Shown here: positions 1 through 10,601 of the stretch, piece after piece
Layout: every line of letters begins with the position of its first letter
Position numbering within the stretch: position 1 is the first letter of the stretch
NCBI GenBank assembly: GCA_905221605.1
Contig: CAJNDS010000175.1
Coordinates: 141,828 to 205,827 of the forward strand
Length of the DNA stretch: 64,000 bases
From: Symbiodinium natans
Taxonomy: Eukaryota > Sar > Dinophyceae > Suessiales > Symbiodiniaceae
Direction of reading: 5' to 3'
Notes under the pieces: generated by a model
Seen by the model: only the letters and a program-made list of their open reading frames with translations
Databases searched by the model: none
Told to the model about the DNA's origin: nothing
Translations under genes and position numbers: made by a program

Positions 1-923
1 GGGACAAGCTCGTTGTCGCCAACGTTGGTGACTCCCGGGCAGTCCTTGGACGATGCAGCTCTCGGGAGGAGAGTCGGGCAGCAGCTGCTGTGTGATTGTT
101 GTAGGCATAACAGCTGCATAGCTGCATGCACATGATCGATGTTTTTTTCGTGGAATTGCTGACATATTTTGCAGGGCGACGGCTCTCTGGGCCTGCGGGC
201 TGTGGACCTGTCCAGCGACCAGCGGCCTATGCGAGAGGACGAGCGTCACAGAATCTTGCAGCAGGACTGACCCTTTTCGGGTCGCATTGTGCCATATTGT
301 GCCGCCCACGCACAGCACACAAGACAACCCGCCCAACTTGCAGGGAGGTGCCGTCCATCCAAGCGCTATTCCGATGCGACAAGGCACCCGAGTGACTGAT
401 TTTGTTTTGTGTTTCTTCAGGTTTGACGGGTCCAGGTGTTTTTTTTCCTGAGTCTGGCTCTGTCGTTTCTCTTTTCTTAGGTCTGGCTGGTCCTCCGGTC
501 CTGTTGTCCTCTGGTCCCGTACACTAGCACGGCGCAAGCCGGCGCAAGGCGGCGCAGGGGCGAGGCGCAAGGGAGACCTACGGCCTAGGCTTGGCAAAAG
601 AGTTTAGAAAACATCCAAATGGGGGGGGGGGGGGGCTGCGCCCCCCCACCCCCTGTTTTTTTTTTTATACTTTAAGCCGTGCAAGTTGCAAATGGCCAAA
701 CCTATCCTTTTTCCTCGCCGCGCAAGGTTGCTTCGAGACCATATGAATCCCTTCCAAACCAATCACGCGAGCATTGTCTTTGCAAAAGGGGGGGTTCCCT
801 CCAAACTGTGCAAACTTGTGTTAAGACCATAAGATTCCCTTCCAAACCGCTGATGCGAGCATCGTGTTTGCAAAATGGGGGGTGCAAATGGGGGGGGGGG
901 AGGTTGTGCCCCCCGCCCCCTCG

Positions 924-968
<45 letters not shown>

Positions 969-3900
969 CCCCTCGAGTTTTTTGGCCACTCAAGGTTGCT
1001 TCAGGACCATATGAAGCCCTCCCAAACCCATCATGCGGGCATTGTGTTTGCACATCGCCGGACCCCTTCATATGAGCATGACGGGGGGCTGCCAGCCCTC
1101 CAATGCCCCCGCTTTTGTAAGCCGTGCAAGCTTGCTTCCGAACCCATTGTTAAAAGCCTTTGAATACTGTAGTTGGAGCACTGTCAAGCAAGCGAACATA
1201 CATAAGTACGGTGGCTTGCAGGTCTTTGCGCGGTTTTTGTAATCATCCAGGAGCTCGACACGCGGAAAAGATTTTCATACTACAGCATTTGAAGCCTGTG
1301 AACCGCCGAGGTGTCGAGCCAGACCTAGCAAAAATCGGGGAGCCAGACCTAGGAAAAGAAACCTCTTTGCCATAGTTTGTCCTGCACCGAGCAGACAAAG
1401 CTAAGCTCAACAAACCCACGTGGCAGGTTTTGGTCCTCCAGTGTTGGTCCGCGTTGGTCCAGAGCGGGTCTGGGACAAGACGGGGCGATGCGGTCTCTGC
1501 GTCACCCGCTCGCTAGGACCGCTGCTGCGATAACGGAGTAAAGCACCAATGTGCACTGAAGACACCATGCTGCAATTCTCTTGAGACTCCTTTCATAGCC
1601 CCTTGCCAACGCGCCAACATTGGCTCACGCCAGCAAAAGCCTCAAACTCTCCATTGTTCGCTTATGCTGTATAGTTTGACCAATTTTCAACGTAGGATTC
1701 TGGTGCTTGGTCGGTAGTCTCGCCTAGGTGCAAGAAACTCAAACAATTTCTGCAGACCTTCCTTAGCTCGCAGCAGTGTCTTCTTTGCCATGTCGCACTT
1801 GCTCCGATGGCGTGCTGTGACGATCTTCGTCGAGCTCTCCAAACTTATTCGTTGTGCAACGCAGGGCATGGTGTGAGCCAAAATGACATGACATGTACCG
1901 GCTGCGGTGAGCAGTTTGTCTCGCGCAACGCTCTCTTCCGTCACCTTCGCCAGCACGGTTGTGGTGGCACCACAAGGCGATCCAGTGGCCGCTGCTTGCT
2001 CCTCTATGGATACGTTGGGACCCGCTTCCACGGCAGTCAGCTGAACTCGCTCCAGAGCGAGGCACAGTTCCCAACTGTTGAAGGAACCTTACTGCCCTGC
2101 ATCGAGGCCGCACTACGGAAGCAGCCGGATGTTTCAGGTGTGAACGTCGAAGTTGCATCTCGTGCGTCGCGCACAGATCGAGGCGTACATGCCCTGGCAA
2201 CTGCATTGTGCTTGCGAATTTCGAAAGAGCTGTGCAGCAGCTCCGACGATATTGACCACAATGATTACACCTCAAGGTTTCTGGAAGCCGTGAGGTCAGA
2301 GTTGCCGCCAGACATCACTGCGGTACAAGCGTTTAACATCGGAAACCCGCAGTTTAACGCAAGGTTTGCATGCCAGAAGAGGGAGTACTGGTATTACGTG
2401 CCCTACCGTGCGCTGTTGACGCAGCTGGAGCAGCAAAGGAAGGAGATGCTTTGGTCCAAAGGCTCAAAAACAAAGCAAGAGCAAGAAGAGCAAGAGCACT
2501 CGGGCTGCCAAGGCTCATGGATCTGGGTGTCCGGCTTGCCGACCGAGGCCAACGCAGCGGATCTCACTTCAACAATCAGCGCTTTACCTGCTCCCTTGGA
2601 CAATATGGCAAAGTTGCTTCAGGAAGTCCTGTTTTCCAGGAAAGACGGGTCAGCGAAGCTCAGATTTACAGACTGCGAGTCTGCTTTGGTCGTGTGTGCC
2701 GCACTGGACGGTTTTCCTGGACCCCCAGATGCGCAAGGACAGCGAGCCCCTTTATTGGCTCTGCCTGATTCACTGCTGAACGAATGGCAGTCCGTGCACA
2801 AGCGCCTGCGATCAGCATTGAAGAAACTGACTGGAACTCGCTCCTTTCATAATTTCAGTCCTGGTTTCAACGATGCTTCCAATCCCCAAAGCTCGCGCAC
2901 TGTCTATCGCTGCAGGGCTGGTGTCACATCTGGATACAAAGACTATCTCGAGGACAAAGCCTTTGCAGTGCTGCGCATCACGGGTCGTGATTTTCTGTAC
3001 CATCAGATTCGAAGCATGGCGGGTCTGGTGATTGCTGTGGCGCGAGGCTTGATCAGCGAATCCTACCTTGACTTGGCTTTAAGCGATGCCAGCGACATCA
3101 GAGTGCCACTTGCACCGGCAAGTCACCTGGTACTGGCCGAGTGCGTTTTTCGAGACGGTGAGTTCCGCTGTCCGTTCGGCCAAGCACTTCGAGAGGCCTG
3201 GGACAAAAGAGGTGGAAGGCGGGGCTTGCCGGGCCCGGCCGCCACTCTAAACGTCCAAAATAGCTGCTTAAAGGCGATTCGCGACCAGCTAAGTTCAAAG
3301 ACCTGTCGGGATGATTTTGACGTGTTCTCCGCCAGTCTCGCAGAAGAGGCCGCATCCATGCAGCAATGTGCGGATGGAAAAAAACGCAGCGTGGCGTAGC
3401 TCCCCAGGCTTCAAGGCCCTTGGATAGATTACAGATAGCAAACGCCTCCTCACACCATTCAAAAAGTGTCACAATGTGTTTGACTTCACCTGCTGGAGGA
3501 AGTACACAAGCAGTAGCTAAGATGCAACGTGCGCAGGAGATTTATCAATGCATCCGTTCGTTATTGCTGAGCCAGAGGCCACGGAGGTTGTTAGAGCTGG
3601 ACGTGCTCTTTGTGCAAAGACGACGGCAGAGCTGCACTCTGCTGGCACTTGGAGGTCTCCGAGAGGATGTTGTCCTCCAAAGACAAGGTTCTCATTCTTG
3701 GCAGCGACGGAGTGTGGGATCGGTTGAACTCACAGGAGGTGCCTGCACAGCTTTCGTGTGCCCTTTCCCGTGCTAATGAGAATGCTTAGATTTCGTTTCA
3801 AGGTATCTTAAACGTTCCGTCGCGAGGCAGTGGACATTGCCGCACGGCATTCAGATCCCAACGCCGCTGCACGAGAGATCGCCAGCATAGCAAGGCAGCG

Positions 3901-4074
3901 CTGGCATGCGGAGACACAAGGCGCCATGCCAGTGTGACTTGCAATATCTTGCAATATGTTTGTATGCTGCATTCCTGTGGATGTGTCTGAATGTCTTGTT
4001 CGTTGCAGAAGTTGAAACGAGTGGACAGTTTTCGTGAAGGCCAGCTCTCGGATGACATCACAGCGGAGTCTTGA
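1..4074 (+). CDS. PP2C-family Ser/Thr protein phosphatase, 5' end missing, multi-exon
   Basis: Metal-dependent protein phosphatase (PPM/PP2C), which removes phosphate from Ser/Thr residues. The gene enters from the left edge. Exons read: 1 to about 93 (ANVGDSRAVLGR, the GDSRA motif); 175 to about 264 (AVDLSSDQRPMREDERHRI, matching the family's LSxDHKPxxxxExxRI block); 344-391 (GGAVHPSAIPMRQGTR); 3537 to about 3589 (GDLSMHPFVIAEPEATEV, the GD that follows SRA plus the EPE strand); about 3667-3738 (KVLILGSDGVWDRLNSQE, metal-binding DGVWD); 3827-3931 (AVDIAARHSDPNAAAREI...ARQRW); 4009-4074 (DDITA, last metal-binding Asp, then a stop). The 3738/3827 junction is clean: GT-AG intron giving QE|AVDI. 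A short piece with the LAVSRAL region is not located; 421-434 may be a microexon. The usual final beta strand after DDITA is absent, so further exons (an open segment lies at 4184-4319) are possible. A separate TruA gene lies inside the large intron. Confidence 0.85.
435..1806. other. Intron/intergenic DNA between PP2C exons and TruA
   Basis: No exon could be recognised here. The stretch holds runs of G and C (around 620-634, 890-900 and 924-965), a degenerate tandem repeat (see 715-1065), and otherwise unstructured sequence. It is the left part of the PP2C intron that contains the TruA gene. Confidence 0.5.
715..1065. repeat. Degenerate tandem repeat of about 100-140 bp with homopolymer G/C
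   Basis: Three related units share 'gaccatatgaa', 'tcccttccaaacc' and 'gcgagcattgtctttgcaaa' (near 735-790, 825-875 and 1005-1055), separated by G or C homopolymers, including an uninterrupted C run of about 40 bases ending near 965. Similar words recur around 11,390-11,550, beside another poly-G run, so this looks like a dispersed family. Translations through it are proline or glycine runs and are not genes. Confidence 0.6.
1807..3399 (+). CDS. tRNA pseudouridine synthase, TruA/Pus1 family, with N-terminal C2H2 finger and internal RRM-like insert
   Basis: 530-residue uninterrupted frame. It isomerises uridine to pseudouridine in tRNA. Residues 30-50 form a C2H2 zinc finger (C30, C33, H46, H50). 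The TruA fold begins at about 63 (LLLYGYVGTRFHGSQ). The catalytic Asp is D124 in SRTDRGVHA. FACQKREYWYYVPY (187-200) carries the conserved R..Y.Y motif. At 343-352 comes GTRSFHNFSP, then GRDFLYHQIRSMAG (393-406) and the late strand APASHLVLAECVF. Between 200 and 343, where family members have a short linker, there is a Q/E/K-rich stretch and a segment at about 238-304 with RNP2-like IWVSGLP and RNP1-like GSAKLRFTD, resembling an RRM. The C-terminal 80 residues have no recognised domain. The first ATG of the frame keeps the zinc finger intact. Without introns and flanked by PP2C exons on the same strand, it is a nested gene, possibly retroposed. Cytosol, nucleus or organelle location cannot be told. 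Confidence 0.93.
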   Translation: MACCDDLRRALQTYSLCNAGHGVSQNDMTCTGCGEQFVSRNALFRHLRQHGCGGTTRRSSGRCLLLYGYVGTRFHGSQLNSLQSEAQFPTVEGTLLPCIEAALRKQPDVSGVNVEVASRASRTDRGVHALATALCLRISKELCSSSDDIDHNDYTSRFLEAVRSELPPDITAVQAFNIGNPQFNARFACQKREYWYYVPYRALLTQLEQQRKEMLWSKGSKTKQEQEEQEHSGCQGSWIWVSGLPTEANAADLTSTISALPAPLDNMAKLLQEVLFSRKDGSAKLRFTDCESALVVCAALDGFPGPPDAQGQRAPLLALPDSLLNEWQSVHKRLRSALKKLTGTRSFHNFSPGFNDASNPQSSRTVYRCRAGVTSGYKDYLEDKAFAVLRITGRDFLYHQIRSMAGLVIAVARGLISESYLDLALSDASDIRVPLAPASHLVLAECVFRDGEFRCPFGQALREAWDKRGGRRGLPGPAATLNVQNSCLKAIRDQLSSKTCRDDFDVFSASLAEEAASMQQCADGKKRSVA

Positions 4075-4985
4075 CTATTTATGGCTGGAAGATGCTGAAG
4101 CAGTGGTGAAGGTCCTTCCGGTCCTGCGAGCAGTGAGCGAGTCAAAGAGAATTAACTGCAGTTTCATTTGCACACTCCTTTAGCACTGAGGTGGTCATGC
4201 ACCTGGAGCATAGCGATGCCGTGCATGTGCCAAGTCGACCCACATCTAAGCCTCTGCGGCTGCCGGAGACACGAAGGCAAAGCCTGGGCACAGTATTGCG
4301 CAGTATGGAATCCCGCTGAATTGCACAGGGCATGCCACGGGCGCTGTACTTTGTGTATTAGCCAAGAGGCACGGCTTGGGCCTGGCAGAGACTGCGCCGA
4401 AGAACTCCTTGATTTCGGGCCTGTCTATGTCAGCCGAACCTTGGAGTGATTTCAGGACAGAATTATCATGCAGTTTAATTCTTCTGGATGATTGAAGTGG
4501 TTGTCTCAGCTGCAAATGGCCTGAGGCACCTACGCGTGACAGTTTCGTGGAGACTGCACCAGCCAAAGCCGCGGCCTTGTTTTTGTTCCGGGATTCCTTG
4601 CAGAGAAGCGCAGCAATCTTCAAGCATCTTCATTCAGGCATCATGACCGTAAGACACAGGTCATTCAGCGGCACCTTCGTCTGGCAGACTTAATACATTT
4701 CATCCCTCGAGGCCCGGCAAAGAAGGCTGGAGCCCATCCGCTCACAGCGAGCAGACAGGCTTGGTGGGAGACCCATCCCCAGCATCCGGAACATAGTGAG
4801 AATGCCACTGGGAAGTCTTGTTCTCTGCATGATACATGTCTTTACGGACAAGATCGGGGCGACCTTAGATTGCAAGAGGAAGGGGAGAGGGAGGGAGGGT
4901 GTCGGGGTGGGCTTGCGGGTTTGCAGGTTCTTCATCGTCCACCCGAAACACGACCTTTCTGAGCTGGTGCTTGACATTGATGCAC
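4075..4985. other. Region after PP2C with one open segment, no named gene
   Basis: Nothing clearly assignable. An open stretch at 4184-4319, preceded by TTTAG, would encode a basic tail (PSRPTSKPLRLPETRRQS) ending in TGA and could be a last PP2C exon, but the frame across the preceding intron could not be reconciled. The rest shows no motif. Confidence 0.35.
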
Positions 4986-4989
4986 GGTT

Positions 4990-5268
4990 CCAACAACAGC
5001 AACCGCAACAGTACCAGTACCAACAACCGCAAGAGCAAGAACAATAACAACCAACAAGAACACCCAACATGAACAACCGGCCAATGATTCTGATATCATT
5101 AACGTCCGCCAACGCCACCGCCACCGCCACCGTCATCGACACCACCATCAGCAACAGCAACAACAGCAGCAAAGCAGCAAAGCAGCAGCAACCACCACCA
5201 CCACCACCACCACCAGCAGCAGCACCACCACCACCACCACCACCACCACCACCACCACCACCACCACC

Positions 5269-5334
<66 letters not shown>

Positions 5335-5434
5335 CCAGCGGCGACGACGACGACGACGACGCCACCGCCACCAACAGCACCAACAGCACCAACAGCACCA
5401 ACAGCACCAACAGCAACCAACAACAACAACAACA

Positions 5435-5465
<31 letters not shown>

Positions 5466-5483
5466 CAACAACAACAACAACAC

Positions 5484-5572
<89 letters not shown>

Positions 5573-5574
5573 GC

Positions 5575-5638
<64 letters not shown>

Positions 5639-5867
5639 CCACCAGCGGCGACGACGACGACGACGACGACGACGCCAACGCCACCAACAGCACCAACAGC
5701 ACCAACAGCACCAACCGAACCAGCAGCACCAACAGCACCAACAGCACCAGCAACACCAACAACACCAACAGCAACAACACACCAGCAACCCAACAACACC
5801 AACAGCACCAACAGCACCAACAACACCAACAACACCAACCGCAGCCGCAGAAACAACCAACAACCTG
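4990..5867. repeat. CAN trinucleotide microsatellite array (CAA/CAG/CAC/GAC)
   Basis: Almost 880 bases of three-base periodic DNA: blocks of CAA, CAG, CAC, ACC and a few GAC and GCC triplets. The block starting CCAGCGGCGACGACG near 5336 recurs near 5643 with the same CAA neighbours, so a unit of about 307 bp appears duplicated within the array. Because period three excludes stops, both strands show long frames of Gln, Thr, Asn, Val, Cys or Leu runs. These are by-products of the repeat. Confidence 0.95.
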
Positions 5868-5978
5868 CTTCGACCAATATCTTATAAAGCCGTGCGCACG
5901 TGGGCGCAGCGTACCTGGGCGCATCGGCACACCGTGAAGCAGTCCTCTGCACCAGGTTTGTTGTGTTTTAATTCGCAG

Positions 5979-6438
5979 GTAGTGATTCGCCCTGCACTTA
6001 GGGCATTTCGCTTTGTCAGGGCAGCTGGAAGTGGAAGCGTTGCTCAAATCAACACACTAGGCTCTTCAGAGGCCAAGGGAGATGCTTCAGTGCCGTTCAA
6101 GGGAAGCAATGTTCTTCGCAAAAAAACGGCACGTCGTTTGGAGTTCGTCTTGAAAAGCTAGTTGCAAACAGAAGAGGACAAGCACGTGGCGAGTGTGTCC
6201 GACCCCAACAGCTCAACCCGAAACAAAACGAATACCGTGGTCGTTTCCACTCACAGTTCATGTTGCCTTCGGAAGAGGCTGGGTCTTCTACACCTACCTG
6301 CTGCTGGCATGCCAACGAGACCCCGACGCCCAATTGGTGTTGGAGCCCCAGTACGGTGCTTGTCGTGCTGCTGGACCGCTTGAGCATCCGTTGCATACAA
6401 AGAAGATCAAAGAAGTGCAGTGCCATCGGTCAGCTAAG
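5979..6438 (+). CDS. Two exon-like segments of an unrecognised protein
   Basis: Not recognised. A first segment starts after TTCGCAG (5979) and reads VIRPALRAFRFVRAAGSG...RRLEFVLKS to 6161. A second starts after TCACAG (about 6257) and reads HVAFGRGWVFYTYLLLACQ, then a hydrophilic Lys-rich stretch to about 6438. Both have the AG|G or AG-type left border seen in the real exons of this window and a mixed amino-acid composition, unlike the repeat-derived frames around them. I cannot connect them in frame or assign a family. They may be decayed exons. Confidence 0.3.
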
Positions 6439-7017
6439 TTAGCATTGGCTACAGTAGCCGTAGCCGGGTCGTTGCCTGATTTGTCGTGTGAGCGTATTTG
6501 CCGCCCAGCCCAGTATAAGAACTGCTTTGGTTGTGACGAAATTTATCTGGGACGCTTTGTTTGTACTTGTGCATTCCAGAGCTACTCCATCCTCCATTGT
6601 TTAATTGCGCTGCATCCTCCTCAGGCTATCGAATTCAGCGGCTGCCTCCCATACCTCAAGCGTTCGCTGCCTTCAACAAATCCCCGTCAAAAACTCCCGC
6701 CGTGTTCCGACTTGCACCGGTGCCACCGCAAGAAAAACCCCGCACCCTGCAGCCAGAAATTTAGGCCTGGCGGGCATGACGAATCTACTGGAATGTAAAG
6801 GTCAGAGGCAGTCCGAGGATGTGATGAATAGAACCTAATTCTCGGCCCGAACCCTCCAAAAGACTACTTTCCATTCCGGGAGCCAAAGCCCTCAAAATGC
6901 AGAAAAAAACCTAAGGTTTCAACAAACAACACTAGCGGCCCAAAAAATGGAAATGCTGAAGGATACCGGGAAGAATAAAACACCCACAATGGAATTCCGG
7001 CAGCTCCACGATGACCT

Positions 7018-7560
7018 TAAGCCCGGGGATTTTGACTTGCTTAAGGCATAACTAAGCAATTGCCCACGCGCTTTCGGATTGTTGGGAGTTGGAGGCTGCA
7101 GCAGAAAACTTCGATTCCTTACTACTTCGCATCCAGGATCGATGCCCAAATCATTCGCTCCTGACCTACCCCTTATGGGACGGAGTTCAGGACCATTTTG
7201 GGCCAGAGTTTGGATTAATAAAACCCCGAAAATAATTCCAATGCCCGGCGGGCCCATGATGACGATAAACCCGGATATTTTGAATTGTTTGAGGCTTAAG
7301 CTGGCAATTGCCCAGGCCGGCGGGCCCACCATGACGATAAGCAAGGATGTCTTGAGTTGCTTGAGGCGTAAGTAAGCAATTGCCGGGCTGCCGCAGAAAG
7401 CTGCGATTCCTTACTTCGCATCCAGGACCGATGCCCAAATCATTCGCTCCTGGCCTACTAAGCCTTACGGGGCGGGAATTCAGGACCACATAGGGCCATA
7501 GTTTCGGATTTATAAAAACCCCGAAAATAAGAAAAAAACGGTGGGCCCACGATGACGATA
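7018..7560. repeat. Tandem duplication, about 290 bp per copy
   Basis: Two imperfect copies share 'gcatccagga' followed by 'cgatgcccaaatcattcgct', 'ttcaggaccac/t' and 'aaaccccgaaaataa' with an offset of 289 bp (for instance 7141 and 7430). The boundary region repeats 'gggcccac(c/g)atgacgataa' three times (about 7250, 7322 and 7542). No protein is evident. Confidence 0.8.
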
Positions 7561-7579
7561 AGCTCAGAAAAGAGGACTC

Positions 7580-8010
7580 GATAAGACAAAAGCCACCTAT
7601 GAAACGAGACAAAGGGAGACGTGGAGCGCAGGATGACAACCCACTCCTCAAATAAATTTTGAATTGAGAAGGAGACAAGGAGTTAAGAATCCACATGAAT
7701 AGAGAGAGAAAAAAAACGAGACAAAGGGAGAGAAAGGCAGACAAGGAGCCCAGGACTCCGGCAAAAGGCACCCACATTAACGGAGAAAAGGGAGACAAAG
7801 GGTAGCTCAGGAACCGGCAATGGAGGGAGACAACGGGGGCCCAGGAACCCAGCCACCCGCATGACAAGGAAGTCAAAGGAAGACAGGGAGCCCAGGAACC
7901 TGGCAATGGCCACCCACATGAAGCAAATCGAGACAAAGGGAGACGAAGAGCCCAGGAACGGCAAAGCCCACCCGCATGAACGGAAACAGAGGGAGACCGC
8001 ATGAGCGAGC
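7580..8010. repeat. Degenerate purine-rich tandem repeat, about 60 bp
   Basis: Six or so loose units built from 'gagacaaagggagac', 'gagcccaggaac' and 'cacccacatgaa'. The reverse strand is open for about 300 codons as a result, giving a Leu/Ser-rich frame that I regard as an artefact of the repeat. Confidence 0.7.
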
Positions 8011-8109
8011 GTGCGGCTTCAAAGCCACCATGCGCTTCAAGAAGCCATGTAAGCAATCCGAAAAAGCGTGTGCTCAAGGAGTCAGCGCACGTTACAACCA
8101 CTAGCTAGC

Positions 8110-10600
8110 TGCTATTGGATTCGGAGCGTGCGCTTGCCTTTGCGCGTTCTGCTGCGTTGGGGATACCTGCTGGGATTATTTTAAAGTTCGGAGAATTTCG
8201 GAGATATTAACTACAGTACCTACGCCATTGCGCAGGATTTGCTCTAGGACCCCAGCTCTGGCCCTCTTTGGTTGGGCCCTGATGCCTGGCTGCGCATGCA
8301 ATTTGCAAATCCAGGTGCCCTGAAGTGACCACGTCTGGATTGGCCGCCAGGGTGCCGCCAGGGTGCCGCCAGGCTTGATCGAATTGTCTGAAAAAGTCTC
8401 ACTATGTTCCGACGCGATGTCTGCAACAATACCAGGGTTACAAGGCTTCAGTAAGGGTGTCCAAAAGGATCTGAAGCGAGAAGCAGACCTTGCCAACTGG
8501 ATGGTGTAGGATAATGACAGATCAGGGAGACCGTGGGAGACCCACGTTTCAACTGGTGCCCTCTGCGACTGCCATCAGAGCAGATGCAAGCATATGCAAG
8601 CCTAAAGGGCTTTGCAATGCTTTGCAGACGAGTTCAGACAGTTTCAAATCAGATCTCAGGCGCTGTATTGTGAACATGTGCTATGCAGATGTTTGGAATG
8701 TTTTTCAATGGAGCCAAAGACTTGTTGGCAGGGCAGGGGCGCAAGGGCTCTTGTGCAATCTGACCAGAGCCCAGGCACCGCTGAGCACCAGGCTGCAAGC
8801 GCCAAGCAAACGCTTTCAGCATGCAGCAGACGAAAGCAGACCCCGGACCATCATGATAATGAGAATGGAGATCGCCGTCCCCACCCAAAAGTGGAGCTGT
8901 GTAGCAAACCGATAAGCTGTATTCGGTCCGTCCGTCGAGGTTGCGTTCGGTATTCGTGTGAGGCTTGATGCTTCAAACAGGCTTGCCTCCGTCAGAGGTG
9001 GCGCGGGCCACCTCCCCAAGGTCTCCCTGTACAGCGCAGAAGGAAATTTGTCGACAAATGTGCAGCACACGTCCATCTCTAAGGACCATGTATCATACTA
9101 TCTGGCAATGTGCACGATTCCTTCTGTGCCGTTGGAGAATTTCCCCTGCATGTTCCGATGCGCGAGCCTCCCAGGCGTTTTACATGGAGCTGCCACGCCA
9201 ACGATGCTGGCAGCTGTAGTATGTGTAGGTCAGTAGAGGCATTCACAAGGAGTCTGAGCCAGCAATAGAACAAGCGACTGCAAACAGTATGCCAACCACC
9301 GTGTAGATCGCACCGCGCACTTCCCCATCCCCATCAATTCCAAACTCGAAATGTCACAATGCCCGTCCTTTCAGTTGATTCGTTTAAGCACAAGCTGGGC
9401 AAGGCTTTTGAGATGCTTTTGAGGGGCGTGGGAGTTTTTGAAGAGGGTACATTGCCATATATTGCCATTGCATGACACAAGTTTCACGGCAGACAAAGAC
9501 TTCAGGGGCGTTGGCATTTTGCGGTGTCCCTCGTGTACAACTGAGAAAACTCAAGCTTACTCGGATTCCTTGCTGCCGTAGGGTGCGGGCGATCCAGCCA
9601 AGGTCGGGGATTTTCAGTGATCAGCAACGTCAGTTTGCGCATGCCTGCAATCAACGATGCAGTGCCTGATGGTGCCAGGACATCCTCGGCCTAGCATTCC
9701 CCTGTCATTGCGAATCCCAGACAAAAAGTTTGTGTCATGGGTTGCTCGGTGCTTTTGCAGTGTTCAGTACGCGGGATGAATGCCAAACGTAAGGGCTTAC
9801 AATGTTGTCACAGATCCCGCAAACAACTGAAGTGTGCGTCTGGTTGCGTAAGATTGATTCCGCCCGATGCCAGGTGGATCCTGGATCCAAAGGATGGCAG
9901 GCCACAGGCAGCGACTGAAGTGCGATGAGAATTTTCACATGAGAGGTAGGGTAGGGAGATGTATGTGATCATGTCAATAAAAGATAAAGAAAGGACCATG
10001 GTGGCGACATTCGCCCTTCATGCTTCTGTGATGCTGTCCCAAGGGCGCAACGAGGATCCTGGATCCTTGCGCCAAGTGTTTGGATTCTCGCTATGCGAGA
10101 GATTGGAACAAACGAGAGGGCGTCACTGGCCAAGATTTGGGTTGAAAAGGGTTGAAATGCGTCCATCGCCATTTGCCACCTTAATTGTAAACGCTTGCGT
10201 GCGCCGCCTCGGCAGCCGGGCCGGCCCCAGGACAGGAAAGGAGGAAACAGGGTTTCGCAAAGAGGAAGGGCAGAGGGGTCAAAGGGCAAAGGGGGGGGGG
10301 GGGGGGGGGGCCACGGACAGTTTGCAGCTCCTCCAAGCGATTGGGGGGGGTCCCACAGGGGGGGGGGGGGGGGGGGGGGTGGCGTCAGAAAATTTTGCAA
10401 GGGGGGAAGGGTTGGGTTAGGGGGAAGGAGGCCCGATCCGGGTCTGCTTGTTCCAGACGCTTCTCGGCAGGAAGCCGAGGCGAATTTTTGGGCGTTCAGA
10501 GCATGGATTTCTCGCATTTCCACCCGAATGTAGCCAAGGGATCGTGCGGCTTGTGCTTGTCGGGTTGAGGGCAGGGCACCGTTCAACACCAAATTGGCTA
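8110..10600. other. Stretch without a recognised gene, upstream of the isoamylase exons
   Basis: The N-terminal (CBM48) exons of the isoamylase would be expected here but could not be recognised. The region has G homopolymers at about 10,288-10,310 and 10,361-10,379 and the dispersed palindrome at 10,450-10,484. The rest is unstructured. Confidence 0.4.
10450..10484. repeat. Dispersed 35-bp palindrome element, copy 1
   Basis: Contains the inverted repeat CTCGGC-AGGAA-GCCGAG within TTCTCGGCAGGAAGCCGAGG. A near-identical copy, including the GTTCCA left flank, is at 51,897-51,931. Confidence 0.7.
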
Positions 10601-10601
10601 G

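Noticed and set aside
1612-1640. Possible relic of the dinoflagellate spliced leader upstream of TruA
   Set aside because: Only TTGGCTCA matches the leader. The adjoining bases differ, so the resemblance can be chance, although a retroposed origin would predict such a relic.
4690-6047. Long frames of Val/Leu/Cys/Gln/Thr runs on both strands
   Set aside because: They are translations of the CAN triplet array. Open reading in every frame follows from period three without stop triplets.
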